Origin: Tillus elongatus
Lineage: Eukaryota > Arthropoda > Insecta > Coleoptera > Cleridae
Direction: 5' to 3'
DNA: 64,000 bases
NCBI GenBank assembly: GCA_964006375.1
Contig: OZ023265.1
Span: 157,298,118 to 157,362,117, forward strand
Each line of letters opens with the position of its first letter. The stretch's first letter is position 1. This document shows, one piece after another, positions 49,372 through 61,664 of this stretch. The notes below the pieces were generated by a model, which had not been told where the DNA came from, made no database searches, and saw nothing but the letters and a program-made list of their open reading frames with translations. The position numbers and the translations under genes were made by a program.

Positions 49372-49895
49372 AGGGTAAAGTCATGTCATTTAGCAGGAAA
49401 AATTAATATTTTGAATATAACTACACTTATTCCACAACTAATATTCGGTGATGTAGTGCCACGATTGTCGACTTGGAGTCATATGTCATCCCAGCTTTCT
49501 TTTAGTGACCACATTTAAAGTACTGTCGTTACTGCCTTACGTATGCTGGGTTTTCTTATAAGAAATTGCAGTCATTTTACAAATGTGAAGGCTCTAAAAA
49601 AAGCTATTTTTCTGCATACTTTTGGTCAAAGCTTGAATACAATTACTTGGTATGGATTCCATATTACATGTACCATATTTCCTCACTTGAAAAAGTAAAT
49701 CGAAGATATATGAAATACCTTAACCACAAAATTCATGGAGTTTATCCTCCAAGAGATGCATCTGTTCTACCACACGTGAATGAAACTTCTTCACTGAGCC
49801 GCAGAATTATCTTCCTAAAGGTCCTTTACGGTATCCTGCATGGTGGGATTGACGCTCGCGACATCTTGGATGTGTATGCTTACGTCACGGCTTAG
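49372..49895 (+). pseudogene. LINE RT C-terminal relic
   Basis: A plus-strand fragment downstream of the RT catalytic core of a jockey/CR1-like LINE. After a frameshift it reads SKLEYNYLVWIPYYMYHISS, then LEKVNRRYMKYLNHKIHG and YPPRDASVLPH, the typical 'LEY-VW-P---I--IE-VQRRF-K' block of insect LINE polyproteins. It is a different family from copies A-C, whose matching part reads differently. Confidence 0.65.
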
Positions 49896-50297
49896 CTAGA
49901 TCCAATTTCATGGTTAGATCTCCTATTTACTTTATAATGTCTAACCTTAACAGCATAAGTCAAAATTGTGATATAAATGCGGATTCAATTAAATATATTT
50001 TAAGCTTTGTTTCACGTACAGTTCTTTAACATCACTGCATTAGTGAATTTGCTATAGTTATGTGCCTGTTTATGTTCATTTTAATGTAATTTTATTCCTT
50101 CTATAATGTATATAGAATATGGTTTAATTATTATTTTTCAATGATAGTTCTAGGACTAATTCATACAATTGTATTTTCTTGTCTGAGTATATATGTGCTT
50201 TTGTTTGGTCTATAATATCCTATAATGGGAATTGTGTTACGTTGGATATTTAAACATGCCACAAAATCACACTCACTTGCACAAAACTACAACTGAA
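49896..50297. other. no gene recognised
   Basis: AT-rich spacer before a GC-rich LINE. Confidence 0.4.
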
Positions 50298-53137
50298 AGT
50301 GTCCGCCGGTGTCGGGGCCGCCAGGCTGGCCCAAGTCAGCTGGGGGCGCGTACGCGAAGCGTCCAAGGGCGGAAAACGAAACACCGCCGGAGAGACGGGC
50401 CAAGAGGGTTAGCCGCGGGTGTGCGCCGGAGGCTGGAGGGGAAGCGGCTAATGTGTCCCCACTTCTTTGAGGGGAGGGGGCTTCCGCGACCGCTGGGGCG
50501 GGCCCTGGAAACGTCAGGTTTGGCGGGTAGGGGGGGGGATATGCAGGTCGTCATCACTTCCAACCGGGGGGATGGCGTAGTCCTGGCAGAAGAGGCGAAG
50601 TCAATAAGGAGGAGTCTGGTGGCGGGGATGTTGGACGCCATCTCGGTATCCGACGGGGCGTTGCAGCTCCGCTTCCGTAACTCGGGGATAGTTGATCCAG
50701 GGTGGTTCTTTGTGACCGCCAAGGATGACGAGTCCCTGAGTTGGCTTCTCAACGGCTGGTCAAAGTCAAATGGTGGACCTAGAGGATGTTGTCAGGATGC
50801 TTTCACTCCAGAACCGCATTACTGAATCCAACATAAGGGAGGTTTTTCGGGCCAGTCTGGCCTGGAGCTACGTCCCAAAGGCCTGGCGCCGGGTTAGGGG
50901 GGTCTTCATTCCCAAACCGGGAAGTGAGGACTACACGCTGACCAATGCGTACAGGCTTATCAGCCTAACATCCATCCTACCTAAGGCATTGGAAAATATG
51001 GTAGATAGGTTTCTGTTGGGAAGGATGATCACCCCTTCCATAATTTCAGCACGCGTACCAGCGGGGAAAATCGACGGAGACGACGCTCAACGCTGTGACG
51101 CGGAAGGTGGAAAGGGCCCTACACTACGGGGAGAGCACATTAGCTGTGTTCTTCAAGGTGGAGGTGGCCTTTGATAATGCGTGGACGGATACAGTCTGTG
51201 CCGCCCTACAGTATAGGGGAACGCCGAGGTCCCTAATAAGCTGGGTAGCGAGCACGCTGGAGGACAGGAGAGTTTCGTTGACCTTAAGGGCCGGGGCTGG
51301 ACGTTGTGGTGACTGGCGGCTGTCCTCAGGGCAGCTGCCTTTCGCGTGGTGTCTGGTAATGGACGGCCTCTTGGAGTGGCTCTCAAAGAATGGCTTCTAC
51401 GCCCAGGCGTACGCTGATGATGGGCTGCTCTTAGTTACCGGCAAATACATCGGCGTCGTCTGCGAGTGCATGCAAGCGGCCTGTAGAATAATTGAAAGGT
51501 GGTGTGATGAGCTGGGACTCTCCGTAAACCCGGCGAAGACGGAGATGATCTTATTCACCAAGAATATGAATGTAGAGGGGTTCAGGGCGCCCGTCATGTT
51601 TGGAAAGTTTAGCTTTAGTGCGGGAGGTCTAATATCTGGGGGTGATCCTGGACTCCAAACTAACATGGAGGTCGCAAATAGAATGAGTAGTGAGAAAGGG
51701 AGTAGCGACCCTCTGGCAGCTGCGTCGAGTGATAGCGAGGACCTGGGGACTCAATCCTCGGATCCTTCATTGGATTTACACTGCGATCGTCAGACCGGAA
51801 GTCCTATATGTGGCGTTGGTCTGGTGGTGTGGTGTGAACCAAACTACCAGCAGGAAGCTGGCCAAACTCCTAAGGCTGGCAATTCTGGATATCACAGGCG
51901 CTATTAGGACAACACCCTCAGCTGCGCTAGAGGTCTTGTTGATGCTGCCAGCGCTTCCCATCTGTATCAGAAGGGAGGCTATGGCGTCGCATCTTAGAAT
52001 GCGAGACTCTGGAAACTGGTGCGGAGAGAGAGAGAGCAGTAATACGGCATGCAAGAGTCGCCAAGGCGGTGGAAAAGGAAATTCCGATTTTCGCCATACA
52101 GATACAGGATGCCGAGGAAGATATTAAGTTGACTAGGTCATATAGGGATCAGTGGACGGAAAATGAGGTTGCATTCCAGCCCGAAAGCCTGGTCTGTTTC
52201 ACGGACGGACCGCGTCTGGAGGATCAACAATTCTCCGGGGCAGGAATATATATCGAGGGCCTGGGGGTGCGCGAGAGTTATGCTCTTGGCGCATATACCA
52301 CGGCATTCGAAACAGACCTGTACGCCATCCTGTTTGTGGCCAATAGACAGGATGTAAGGAGGAGCCCCGAGAAATGTGTGTACATTTGCTCGGATAGCCA
52401 GGCGGTCCTTCGGGCAGTCTGCGCAGGTCCACACTGATTCAGGAGTGCGGTGACGCTCTCGAGGGACTATCCAAGACAAAGGAGGTACAACTGGTGTGGG
52501 TTCCGGGACACTGTGGCATAGAGGGGAATGAGGTGGCGAAAATTCTCGCAAGGCTTGGTTCCCGGCGGCCCAGATCCTGCGATAGGCATAAGTAGGAAGA
52601 CGGTCTCTGTCGCCTTAGACAGGTGGACAGAGGAATCAATGAAGAGGCACTGGGGGTCGGTTGGTGGCTGTAGGTAGGCAAGGGACTTCGTGGAGGGGCC
52701 GGACAGTGATAAATCTGTCTGGATACTCGATAGGAGTCGAGCTACGCTTCTCTGCATCCTTGGGGTGCTGACAGGCCACTGCGCCCTTAGAAGACACCTC
52801 ACATTGATAGTCGTAGAGAGGGATTCCATTTGCCAAGCATGCGGCGAGGATGAAGAAACGTACTACCACTACCTGTGTGAATGCGAGGCTTTTGGGAGTC
52901 TTCGAGCAGAATTGTTCGGACCGAAGGCCCTGCAGAGGAATCAGGTAAGTACCGTCCAATTGAAGACCGTCACGGTCTTCATCTCGAGGTCGAGGCGGTT
53001 TGGCGACGGAACCGAGGAGGAGTAGAGCATGGTTGCTGGGGTTGGCAAAAAGGACCCATTATGGCCTACTTGCTTGGCGTTCGCCTCCCTACCACTGCTA
53101 CTACTACTACTGGGTATTTAAATAAATAAATAAATAA
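50298..53137 (+). mobile_element. GC-rich LINE copy D with RT and RNase H, degenerate
   Basis: A plus-strand non-LTR element, much richer in G and C than its surroundings, ending in an (AAAT)n tail (53117-53137). It is 5'-truncated. RT parts: AWRRVRGVFIPKPGSEDYTL and LISLTSILPKALENMVDR (50770-51100), then FFKVEVAFDNAW (Lys and Asp of the first catalytic block), AQAYADDGLLL (YADD intact, near 51409), SVNPAKTEMILFTK. RNase H: FTDGPRLEDQQFSGAGIYIE (Asp), ETDLYAILFVANRQD (Glu) and SDSQAVLRAV (Asp) at about 52190-52420. C-terminus: a Cys-His motif CQACGEDEETYYHYLCECEAF. Frameshifts break it into five or more pieces. RNase H points to the I-like lineage rather than R1 or jockey; exact clade open. 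Confidence 0.82.
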
Positions 53138-53604
53138 CAATTTCTTGTCATTTTATATAGTTGTTGGTTTGGTTTATTTCTGGAGCTGCCATGTAGTTTC
53201 GATGGTGAAATAATTATTTATATATCAATTCTAAAAATGTATTAATATTATTTTAATTCTGATGTCTAAAAACATGAAGGTAAAAAACTGTTTACCTCTT
53301 TTTGTGGCGGGATAGGGGTTAGTCTGCAATTACATGATGTGGGTGGAGATCTGGAAATAAGGCAATTATACTTACCTAATGCTTGAAATATCCTTTATAC
53401 ATTTTTAGTACTTTTCCTTTTCGTATTAAGGCAATGCCTTTGGCTTGACGATATTATCAGGTTGTAAAAATTAAAACAAGTTTTTGATTTTTTGGCAAAT
53501 TCTATATTACATATTTATAAGAATCCTTAAGGTTAAATGAATGCAAAAATCCAAGATTTAAACCCAATTATAATAAAACAAAATAAACTCTTTGTATGTT
53601 TTAG
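53138..53604. other. 5' flank or intron before lectin gene B
   Basis: AT-rich, no repeat recognised. It ends with TATGTTTTAG, the likely acceptor of the next exon. Confidence 0.4.
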
Positions 53605-53685
53605 CTACGAGATCCTCTAGTTCTACTGACAATATTTAACTGTATCATAGTAATTATTGGAGGATTAACCTTGGCTCCAGGAAAT
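53605..53685 (+). CDS. lectin gene B, signal-peptide exon
   Basis: 81 bp between a TTTTAG acceptor and a GTAAGT donor (53686), phase 0 at the end. It encodes LRDPLVLLTIFNCIIVIIGG and then LTLAPGN, a hydrophobic signal sequence. Length, end phase and final Asn match gene A exon 1. In gene A the ATG directly follows the acceptor; here that position reads CTA and an in-frame TAG lies just upstream, so the start codon must be on an earlier exon or the gene has lost it. The next exon is 58553-58863. Confidence 0.55.
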
Positions 53686-54052
53686 GTAAGTATTGTTATA
53701 CTGACTGATTCTCTCTATTTTCGGGTCGCCGATTTATATTGTCCAGAAAGTAGTGCTAGACATTTCTACATTGTTCTATATCTGTTGCGACGACCACGTC
53801 TATGTACAAATTATGTGGTTCACGGTCGCCAGAATTTCGTTAAATGAAGGTTTACTCCTTGCTGGTTTGATATGATGTTCAGTTTAAGTATTTGGCAATA
53901 AGAATATATACACAGTTATGTACACAAAACACTTTATTTACATTGACGAGATCACAATTTTTCACTTAATATATAACCTAGTCTACTTACAATTGTCACG
54001 TCGTCTATTTCCTCGCACCGCCGGGAGTGAGAGAGAGAGAGAGTGAGACAAG

Positions 54053-54700
54053 TCGGTTCAGCTAATGAGGACACTCACACGTTAACTCCACCTCAGGTCA
54101 GGTCTTGGGGCACGGACTTACACGGCCCAAAATAGAAATAGGACGCGGGGTCGGTTCGGCTAAAGAGGACGTTCGCACCTTAGCTCCACCTATTGGCAAT
54201 TCTTAGGACATGGACTTGCACGGCCTAAGAGAATGGGAGGAGGGGACGATCGGTTCAGCTTAGGAGGACGTACACACCTTAGCTCCACCTAGTGGCGAGA
54301 CTGGAGGCACGAATTTACACGGCGCAAGAGAAATGGGAGGGGAAGATCGGTTTCGCTAAAGAGAACGTACACACCTTACCTCCACCTAGTGGCAGTACTT
54401 GGGGCACGGACGTACACAGCCCAAGGAAATAGAAGAGGGAAACGGTTGAGCTAAAGAGGGCGTACACACCTTAGCTCAGCTTAGTGATAAGACTGGAGCA
54501 CGGACGTTCACGGCCCAAGGGAATGGAAGAGGGAAACGGTTTAGCTAAAGAGGGTGTACACACTTTAGCTCAGCTTTGTGATAAGACTTGGGGCACGGAC
54601 GTTCACAGCGCAAGAGAATGAGAGGGAAAATCGGCTCAGCTAAAGATAACGTACACACCTTAGCTTCACCAAGTGGTGGGGGTTAGACACGGGCGTACAT
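54053..54700 (+). repeat. minisatellite, ~96-bp unit, 6-7 copies
   Basis: Units start near 54053, 54151, 54250, 54347, 54442, 54535 and 54631 with TCGGTTCAGCTAAAG or a variant and contain CACCTTAGCTCCACCTAG and GGCACGGACGT. Copies are diverged by point changes and small indels. It lies in intron 1 of lectin gene B. Confidence 0.85.
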
Positions 54701-55974
54701 GGTCAAAGAGGGAAATACCAAGAAAATGTATCTTACCCCTGGGCAAACTAAATTTCAGCGGCACTGGTGCACTGAAGAACGGCTGGCTTACTTACTACTC
54801 ACTAGTTACTTCACGAGTGGACTGGCTGACTGACTCACTGCCCGTGTTTTTTTTTTTTGTTGGATGCAGGAGGGGGAAATGCTCATGCAGACCCCATTCA
54901 CGACCCCATAGGTTCCGTGGGATATCGAGGTACTGTGAGACTGTACTCACTAAAACCCCCTCCCAGGGAGTACCGGACCTTAGTCCATACCTCCGTCGGA
55001 AAGAAATTTCACACAATGACTTTTTAGGGAATGAATGTTTGCATTCTGTTTTTTGCCGCGGGGGCGTTTAGCGGGTAAGGCACTGCCGGTGTTCAGTAAG
55101 AGCGTTCTTATATAGCGGGCTGTTATCAGCTTCCCAGTTTATCGCTTCCACTACTACTGGGCTTGGTGGGCAGTGGGAGCTATGGCCCGTGTCACACGTT
55201 CATTTACAGTGAGACGCGTAGATCAAAAACTACGATAGCACTCTGAGAACAATTCGGTCTATAAACTTTATAAATCAAAATAAATAAATAATCCTAATTA
55301 CTTACATCCTCGGACAATAATATAAGGTTAAACTAAATTTATATTTACAGAAAACGCTAGTTTCGAAATTTATATATTTCCGTATTTGAGCAATCCTAAT
55401 GAGCTTTCTCATACTTAAGCTGGGAATACATCACACAAATTTCCAATTTAAATCTAGTGGAACAATAGTGCGTTGAAATCAGCCGGCATTTTTATGTTCG
55501 CCTTTTAAAGTTTTATCTTTTTGAACGTATAAAAAGATTAAACATTTAATAATAAATTATAGTTAAGATTTTTTCAAGTAGTAACAGAAAGCATTGAAGT
55601 TTTAGGATATTAATCGTTTTAAAATAATGGATTCAATTAAATGGTTTATCTTGAAAAGGGTTAAAAAATTTAATTAATATTTATGAAATCATAAATTTAT
55701 AATGCCTCAAATTGGACAGAATGTTTGTTTTCTACACCACAATCTAGGTTTTTAGTTCTTTTAATAGTTTACCTACCTATTTTACTAGATATGATGCAAC
55801 TAATCACATAAGTAATTTATGTAAGTTTATAATATTGAGGTTGGTATGTATTTTTACACATAGAAAATAGTAGGTTTATAATTGCTACAATAAATTTTTA
55901 AGCAAAAAAATCTTATATTTAATTTTAAAATAATAGTAAATTGTGCTGGCGCAAAAACTAAATTAATAATGCAG
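54701..55974. other. intronic DNA, partly GC-rich, no gene
   Basis: 54740-55220 is GC-richer, with a T-run at 54847-54861 and ACCCCCTCCCAGGGAG; it may be transposon-derived. 55220-55974 is AT-rich and featureless. Confidence 0.4.
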
Positions 55975-57052
55975 GCTTCAGGGGCCACTGCAAAATTCAG
56001 GAGATCGTGAAGGAGCCTATGCTTGAAATGAGGTCAGACTTTGCGACCCCGCGAATGTGAAGGGAAAACAACTTTACAAAGGAAATCCCCGACCACGGGG
56101 CATGGCGGGAGGAGACGCCGGGCATACCACGGGACGCGCTCGTCTGGTTCACGGTCGGATCCGGCGGGGAGCGTGGGACGGGGGCAGGTTTTACTCGGAA
56201 GGACCGAGGATAAGTCATATTATTTCCCTCGGAGCCCATGCAACGGTGTTTCAGGCCGAGATGTACGCCATCCTGCACTGTGTGCGGGAGAACAAGAGGA
56301 GGGGCTACACCAACAAGCGGATCCTCATGGCAACAGACAGCCCTTAAGGCACTAAGTAGCCCACGGGTAAATTCCTGGCTGGTGAGTGAGTGCCGAGACG
56401 AGACCAACGACCTGGCTGGGCAGAATGAGGTGACCCTCATCTGGGTGCCCGGTCACTCTGGGGTCAAAGGCAATGAAGAAGCTGACAGTCTCGCGAAGAG
56501 AGGGTCAGCAGAACCATTTATGGGACCAGAACCGGCTCTGGGCGTGACAAAGAGCACTGCCAGGGGAGCCATTAAGTCCTGGGTCAGAAACCAACACAAG
56601 GTGTACTGGGCGGACTGTCCAAGGCTCAGACATGGGAAGTCAATAATTGACGGACCCAGTTCAAAGAGAGCTGTGGAGCTGCTAAATCTTATCAGAGGAC
56701 AGCTCAGAAACTCAACAGGTCTCTTGACGGGACACCTGGCTGTCAAGAAACACCTGCATAAAATGGGGCGGTTCGAAGGGGACCTCGCATGCAGACTCTG
56801 CGGCGAGGGGGAGGAATCAGCCCAGCACATCTTGTGCGAGTGTAAAGCTCTGCATCGCAAAAGACAACTGATCTACGGTCAGTATAGACCGGAGACAGAG
56901 CAATATAAAACTTCACCCTACCAACCGCTGTGCAGACTAGTTCAAGGCACAGTGATTTTGGAATGGGTGGAGTAAGACTAAGGGTATGCACAATCAACCA
57001 AAGGTTGCAGTGCTATCGGGGCGGCAAGTCCGCGGACGAGCCCTGGGGGAAA
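55975..57052 (+). mobile_element. LINE fragment F, RNase H and C-terminal Cys motif
   Basis: A 3' fragment of an RNase H-bearing LINE, GC-rich, related to D but a different family. RNase H: HATVFQAEMYAILHCVREN (Glu), LMATDSP (Asp) and LIWVPGHSGVKGNEEADSLA (His and Asp), with frame changes near 56240 and 56345. The C-terminal domain reads CRLCGEGEESAQHILCECKA. The frame then stays open to 56975. The 5' part of the element, including RT, is missing. It lies in lectin B intron 1. Confidence 0.8.
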
Positions 57053-57109
57053 AAGAGTAATAATACTTCGTAAATTTACAGACGAGGAGGAAAGAAAAAA
57101 ATGCTTAGA

Positions 57110-57725
57110 ATCCCCCTTGGGTACATAAACCACAAGAAAAATTTCTTGCAAACAACCCCCAAGAAAACTACGGGACCAGGAATAAATAGGAGTGATGGGT
57201 GGGGAAGAAGAGGCGAAAAACAGCTTAGCCGGACCTGTATGAGTTGCCTTTATTGCATTTTGCAGCTATAGCTCCTTAAAATCCCGTTTACTCCGCACCA
57301 GGTCCCGTAACCGTCTTAGGCGTTGTTTCCAAAAAAAAAAAAAATTGTGGTTTACGCATTGAGGGTGGTTGTAGGCTTCCAGAAGGGGAAGGAAAATCCC
57401 CAAGTACGAAGTAGCCACTCCCACCCTTGTCCCATGCCGGAGAAACCCTTCAAAACACGGCTCCTTCGCCTTTTGCATGCCTACAACCACCCTCAATGCA
57501 TAAACCACAGGAAAACTTTCCTTGGAAACAAGCCTCAAGAATGTTACGGGACCTGTGGCGAATAGAGTTTATGTGCGTGATATACGGGATTATAAGGAGG
57601 GGTAGCTGAAAATGGGATAAGGCAGCTTATATAGGTCTGCCTAAGCTGTTTTTTCGCATTTTTGTTTATACTTCTTTTTATCTTCCTCGCTAAGCACCCT
57701 TATTTACTCCTGGTACCGTTGCCAT
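57110..57725. repeat. composite palindrome, copy 3
   Basis: The clearest copy of the three-part plan. Inverted repeat 57118-57355 (ACCACAAGAAAAATTTCTTG and TACGGGACCAGG mirrored by CAGGTCCCGTAACCG and TTGTGGTTTACGC); hairpin 57358-57502 (GAGGGTGGTTGTAGGC mirrored by GCCTACAACCACCCTC); inverted repeat from 57503 to about 57720. Confidence 0.7.
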
Positions 57726-58552
57726 TTAAGAATTATTTGGCACATTAATACACTATAAACATTACCGCTAGCCATCGAAACGGATATTTAGGTTAAGTTA
57801 TATTTATTGAGTTATTGTACACTAAACACATACTTGTCTACCTTTATGACGATTTACCGATTTAATTGTTAAATATAAAAATAATCAAACAAATAACGTC
57901 CGACTCGTTATACCGTTGATTCACTGTACAGTTATGTTTACAACACAACACCTCAAAAAATAAAATATTGTCTTTAAGACAACATACTTGATTTAACTGC
58001 AATTTGATACAAAATAAACATGAAAAGAAATCTGTAACTGATCGTATTCGAAAATTGTTTAGCAAACACATTTAAAGTTACACAAATGTCTAATAAATGT
58101 TATCGAAAACACCAAAACGCAATCTGAAACTCTAGGAAATATCCGCATTTGGAATACACATGACGTATTACCCTTCCTTCGCGTCTCTTCCCTCTCAGAG
58201 TTACCAAGAATCCTACATAATCTATAAACCTTGAGTGTGGCTAACAAATGCGCGGAATGATTCATTGCGATCTCAGCGCTTTGAAGACCTTAGTTCTAAT
58301 ATATTTGGTAGCAATTTTTTATTTCAGGGGTAGCAACAGAACAAGCGTTACTTTCCAGACAAACTTTATACGTATTTATACATATTTTTGTCGCATCTTT
58401 TGTTTGTGTTCGACTGTAATTCGTAACATTGCAAACAGGTGACTTTACGACCTAAACACCTGTGGCGCTCTTATTGTTCTAACGGCACCCATAACATTTT
58501 AAAACTAGTTGTCTTATGTAACGCTTTAACTACGTCACTATTATTATTTCAG
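57726..58552. other. end of lectin B intron 1, no feature
   Basis: AT-rich. The ORF upstream of 58553 is simply intron read in frame. It ends with TTATTATTTCAG. Confidence 0.4.
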
Positions 58553-58863
58553 GAGAGAAATGTGAGTGCGAATATCAGAACCGAAGAAGATTCACATGAA
58601 ATGGTTTTAACAACAAATGAGAGGAATATAGTCAGAAGAGAAGCAATTAAAAATAATTTGATGCATATGCCAAGTAATAATGTTGTAAGTTTGGAAGATT
58701 CAGCTAAAAACGCTATAATCATACGAAATCCATTTTCCGGGCTGGTCCTAGATGGAACTGGTTCTATTGTTCATGTAAATACGTACCATAACTTGCCAGG
58801 ACAAAGATGGTTCTTACAACATGCAAGTCTTGGGAAGTTCTATATAGTTAATGAAGCAAATCT
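58553..58863 (+). CDS. lectin gene B, exon 2 (linker and trefoil repeat 1)
   Basis: 311 bp between TTATTTCAG and a GTAAGT donor (58864), phase 0 in and phase 2 out, the same phases as gene A exon 2. The first ~50 residues are a linker absent from gene A (ERNVSANIRTEEDSHEMVLT onward), with a possible N-glycosylation site NVS. Then AIIIRNPFSGLVLDGTGSIV and PGQRWFLQHASLGKFYIVNE form ricin-B trefoil repeat 1 with the QxW motif. It aligns without gaps to gene A exon 2. Exon 3 with repeats 2 and 3 is not in the window, so it lies beyond the end, past element E3. Confidence 0.8.
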
Positions 58864-58989
58864 GTAAGTAGCTAATAAATGATATTTTTAAGTTTTAATT
58901 TACTTGTTTACCAAAAATAAGTAACCACTTTATTAATTTAGGGATTTTTAAGTTTTTATTTACTGCCCAGGAGCCCAAGAAATTATTTT

Positions 58990-59215
58990 CAGCTGATTTT
59001 CACAGGCCCAGTAGCTGAGTTCGCCGGGCGAGTTTCCTATAGAGTTAGGATTATGGGGTAACGGGTTTCATTCTCGTATTCACACAGTCGGTTTTTTATA
59101 TTCGAATATGGAAAGGCCGGCCTCTGGTAAGTTAGTGACGGTGTCCTTTGTTGGTATATGCGTGTAACCTCTACTAACACCTAAGTCTAAAATTCATGGT
59201 ATGGAGTTTGTTTAC
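58990..59215 (+). repeat. possible tRNA-like SINE
   Basis: CCAGTAGCTGAGTTCGCCGG resembles an A-box region and CGGGTTTCATTCTCG a weak B-box. Only one copy is in the window. Confidence 0.3.
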
Positions 59216-59221
59216 TGTGAT

Positions 59222-60480
59222 CAAAGCCTGGCAGTACTCGAGTACAAGTACCCAAATACTGTACTTTGAGTACAATTAGGGTACCTGGTACCCGGTATAC
59301 GGTACATTTTCAATAAAGTATTCGGTACTCGTACCCGTCACATATCAGATAGAGGTATCCGATACCCGCGTCTCTTATGCGAGTACATTTTTTCGGGTAA
59401 TTTTAATACACAACAAACAAGCGCAAGCGCAAGTGCGCAATACAACTCTGGACTTGTCTGTGTTTGTCGGTCCAGGTTCAGTTTCTGTCTTTTTGTACGA
59501 GAAGGCAAAGCGAGTGGCTGTACTGTGTACCAACGCTCTAACCGTCCAACGCATACACCACGAAATCATAACTGAAACTAGCTGCAGCTGCTGTCATTTT
59601 CTTGAAGACTTGAGCACTTGAAGTGGGGGATATTATATTACCACTTATCAATTATTACATACCGTTTGAGTTACAAGACGTTCATAATTCGCACCGAATA
59701 ATCTTAAACCGTTATATATCGGAATTTATTTGTTGTTATTTACTTTTCTTCGAACTTTGAAACTTCCGTGTTGACTCTACCAGTGATGAATACCGAGATC
59801 CATACCATCATTCTTCAGAAAGTTATGGGGATTATATTCCCCTGGCTAAAAAGTTGTCTTTATCAAGCAAAATATCAGACTATTTCAAACATCCCAAGCC
59901 AACGACGTTACCGACCTTAACATATCGACTCGATTTCTCAGATTATGATCGAAAATACAAAACTGCCGTCTCTGTTTCGGCGGCTCAATATGAAAAACTT
60001 CAAGGAAACCAAGTTACTGTTCCTGGAGGAGTACTGTTTGGTCTCCGAACCTATCGCTGCAGTCCTCGACGTTCTGCAAGGACAGGAATGTGTGTATTAT
60101 GGGTATTTACTTCCCTGAGAAATAAATGTCCTTGAGAAATAAATGGGATAAGTTCAAAATCTGAGTTCCAGTTCTTTTGAAACAATGCATGCAGAGCTTG
60201 GAGAAAATATTCCCAGGCATACTCAATTTGTCATCGAAAGCCGCCATTATATCTGCAATTGTCCACCCTATGTTCAAGCTGCGTTGGTATAATGTTCTAA
60301 AAATACGGACTTTCCTATGGACGCTCTGAAGAGGATGGCGATTGTCACTGCTGAGAAACTAATGACCCTTGATAATTGCGAAGAACTGAGAGATACGGGA
60401 AGTTCAAGCGTCACCACTCTTGATGACTTTTTGGATTTCAATGAACCAGAACGACACTGCAATCCTCCAAAATAAAGCTT
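59222..60480 (+). other. possible hAT-type element relic with unknown ORF
   Basis: It begins CAAAGCCTGGCAGTACTCG, followed by repeated GTAC-type motifs (GTACTCGAGTAC, GGTACCCGGTATAC), which resembles hAT ends with TACTCGAGTA repeats. A 125-codon open frame without a clear ATG follows (59761-60135), Ser-, Asp- and Tyr-rich at first (VDSTSDEYRDPYHHSSES), then basic. I recognise no domain. A further short frame near 60315-60470 ends in a TLDDFLDFNEPE motif. No terminal repeat was found at the right. Confidence 0.3.
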
Positions 60481-60760
60481 GAACTGTACAAATTTCTGGA
60501 TGCGAAAAAGAGTTGATTGAGTTCCTTATTGAATAATTATTATCTCATTATTAAAAAAGTGTTTTTGAGGTACAATACTTGCTTACCTTCCTCTGCGCCA
60601 TTGAAGCGGTGGTTTTCGTTGCCACAATTGTCAACAGTCCACGACGAAATGCCCTGACCTATGCCAACTTTGGAAAATTGGTCATTATGAAGGCGAACAG
60701 AATTATGCTGTGATGAAGTACTGATCAGTTTGGATATTTTTATTTTTTGTTTGTTTGTTA
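60481..60760. other. no feature
   Basis: AT-rich spacer, intron 2 of lectin gene B by inference. Confidence 0.4.
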
Positions 60761-61664
60761 ATTTTTTTTCAACAACACATCACGAGGGCTTACAGCCTAA
60801 ATACTATCGTACCGTGAGTGTCTACAAGGAGGAAAGTGGCAACTTGTTAATTCTGGACTTAAAGGTTTGGAGGTTTGGGGGAGAAGGAAAAACATGTGCC
60901 GGCAAGGAATTCCGCAACTTGGAAGTCCTCGTGACAAAAGAGCGGGCATAACAAGATGTTCTATGTCTGGTGACATGGACAGTAAAAGGGTGCATTCGCT
61001 GTGTTCCCCTGGTAGATCTGTTGGGGGCAGCAGGTGGGGGAACTATGGAACAAAGCTCATCTGAGCAGTGCCCGTGCAGATATCTATAAAAGAGAGAGAG
61101 AGAGGCCACCAACTGCATATCGGTGGGCAAGGGATATCAGCGTTTGGGTGAGGGTAGGGTCACCAATGAGACCTATAGCTCTCTTAAGAATGGAATCCAG
61201 GATAGCGAGTGTAGAAGCGGCAGCGGCAGTAGCACCCCAGATGTGGGAGCAATATTCGAGGTTTGGTCTTATTTGTGAAGTATATAAGGTATAGAGATTA
61301 GCTGGTGAAAAGTATTTGCGAGCCTGGAAAAGGAAACCTAATTTCCCAGCAGCCGCTTCTGCATTTGATGTGACATGTTGGTGCCAATTGAGATTTCGAT
61401 CCACAGAAATGCCAACAAGTGAAAAGGACTCATTACTTTGAATAACTTGGTTGTTCATTGTGATGGGACTAGGGCTGGTGTATCTCTTATGAGAAAGAAA
61501 ACAAGACTGTGATTTGGTGGGGTTGAATTGTACAAGATTTCTACTTCCCCAGTCTAATATCCACGGAGACAGAACCCTCCATGAGTCTGCAATCCTCATC
61601 TAATTGGGCTAAAGAGACAGGCTTAGAATGTTGTATATTTGAGTGGAGGGTGCTATCGTCCGCG
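60761..61664 (-). mobile_element. LINE copy C, interrupted by E3
   Basis: The 3' half of the same LINE as copies A and B, minus strand; the tail appears as a T-run at 60762-60769. A 171-codon frame (61084-61599) is open and encodes the C-terminal part (NPTKSQSCFLSHKRYTSPSP, then QVIQSNESFSLVGISVDRNL). It breaks off at CGCG 61661-61664, where errantivirus E3 begins. Copy B continues uninterrupted at the matching place (25362-25365). Confidence 0.85.
61661..61664. repeat. CGCG target site of E3
   Basis: Directly before the E3 LTR. LINE copies A (22677-22680) and B (25362-25365) have CGCG at the same place without an insertion. Confidence 0.85.

Noticed and set aside
50336..50752. 138-codon minus-strand frame in the GC-rich LINE
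   Set aside because: Shadow of the LINE coding strand; the plus-strand frames carry the RT motifs.
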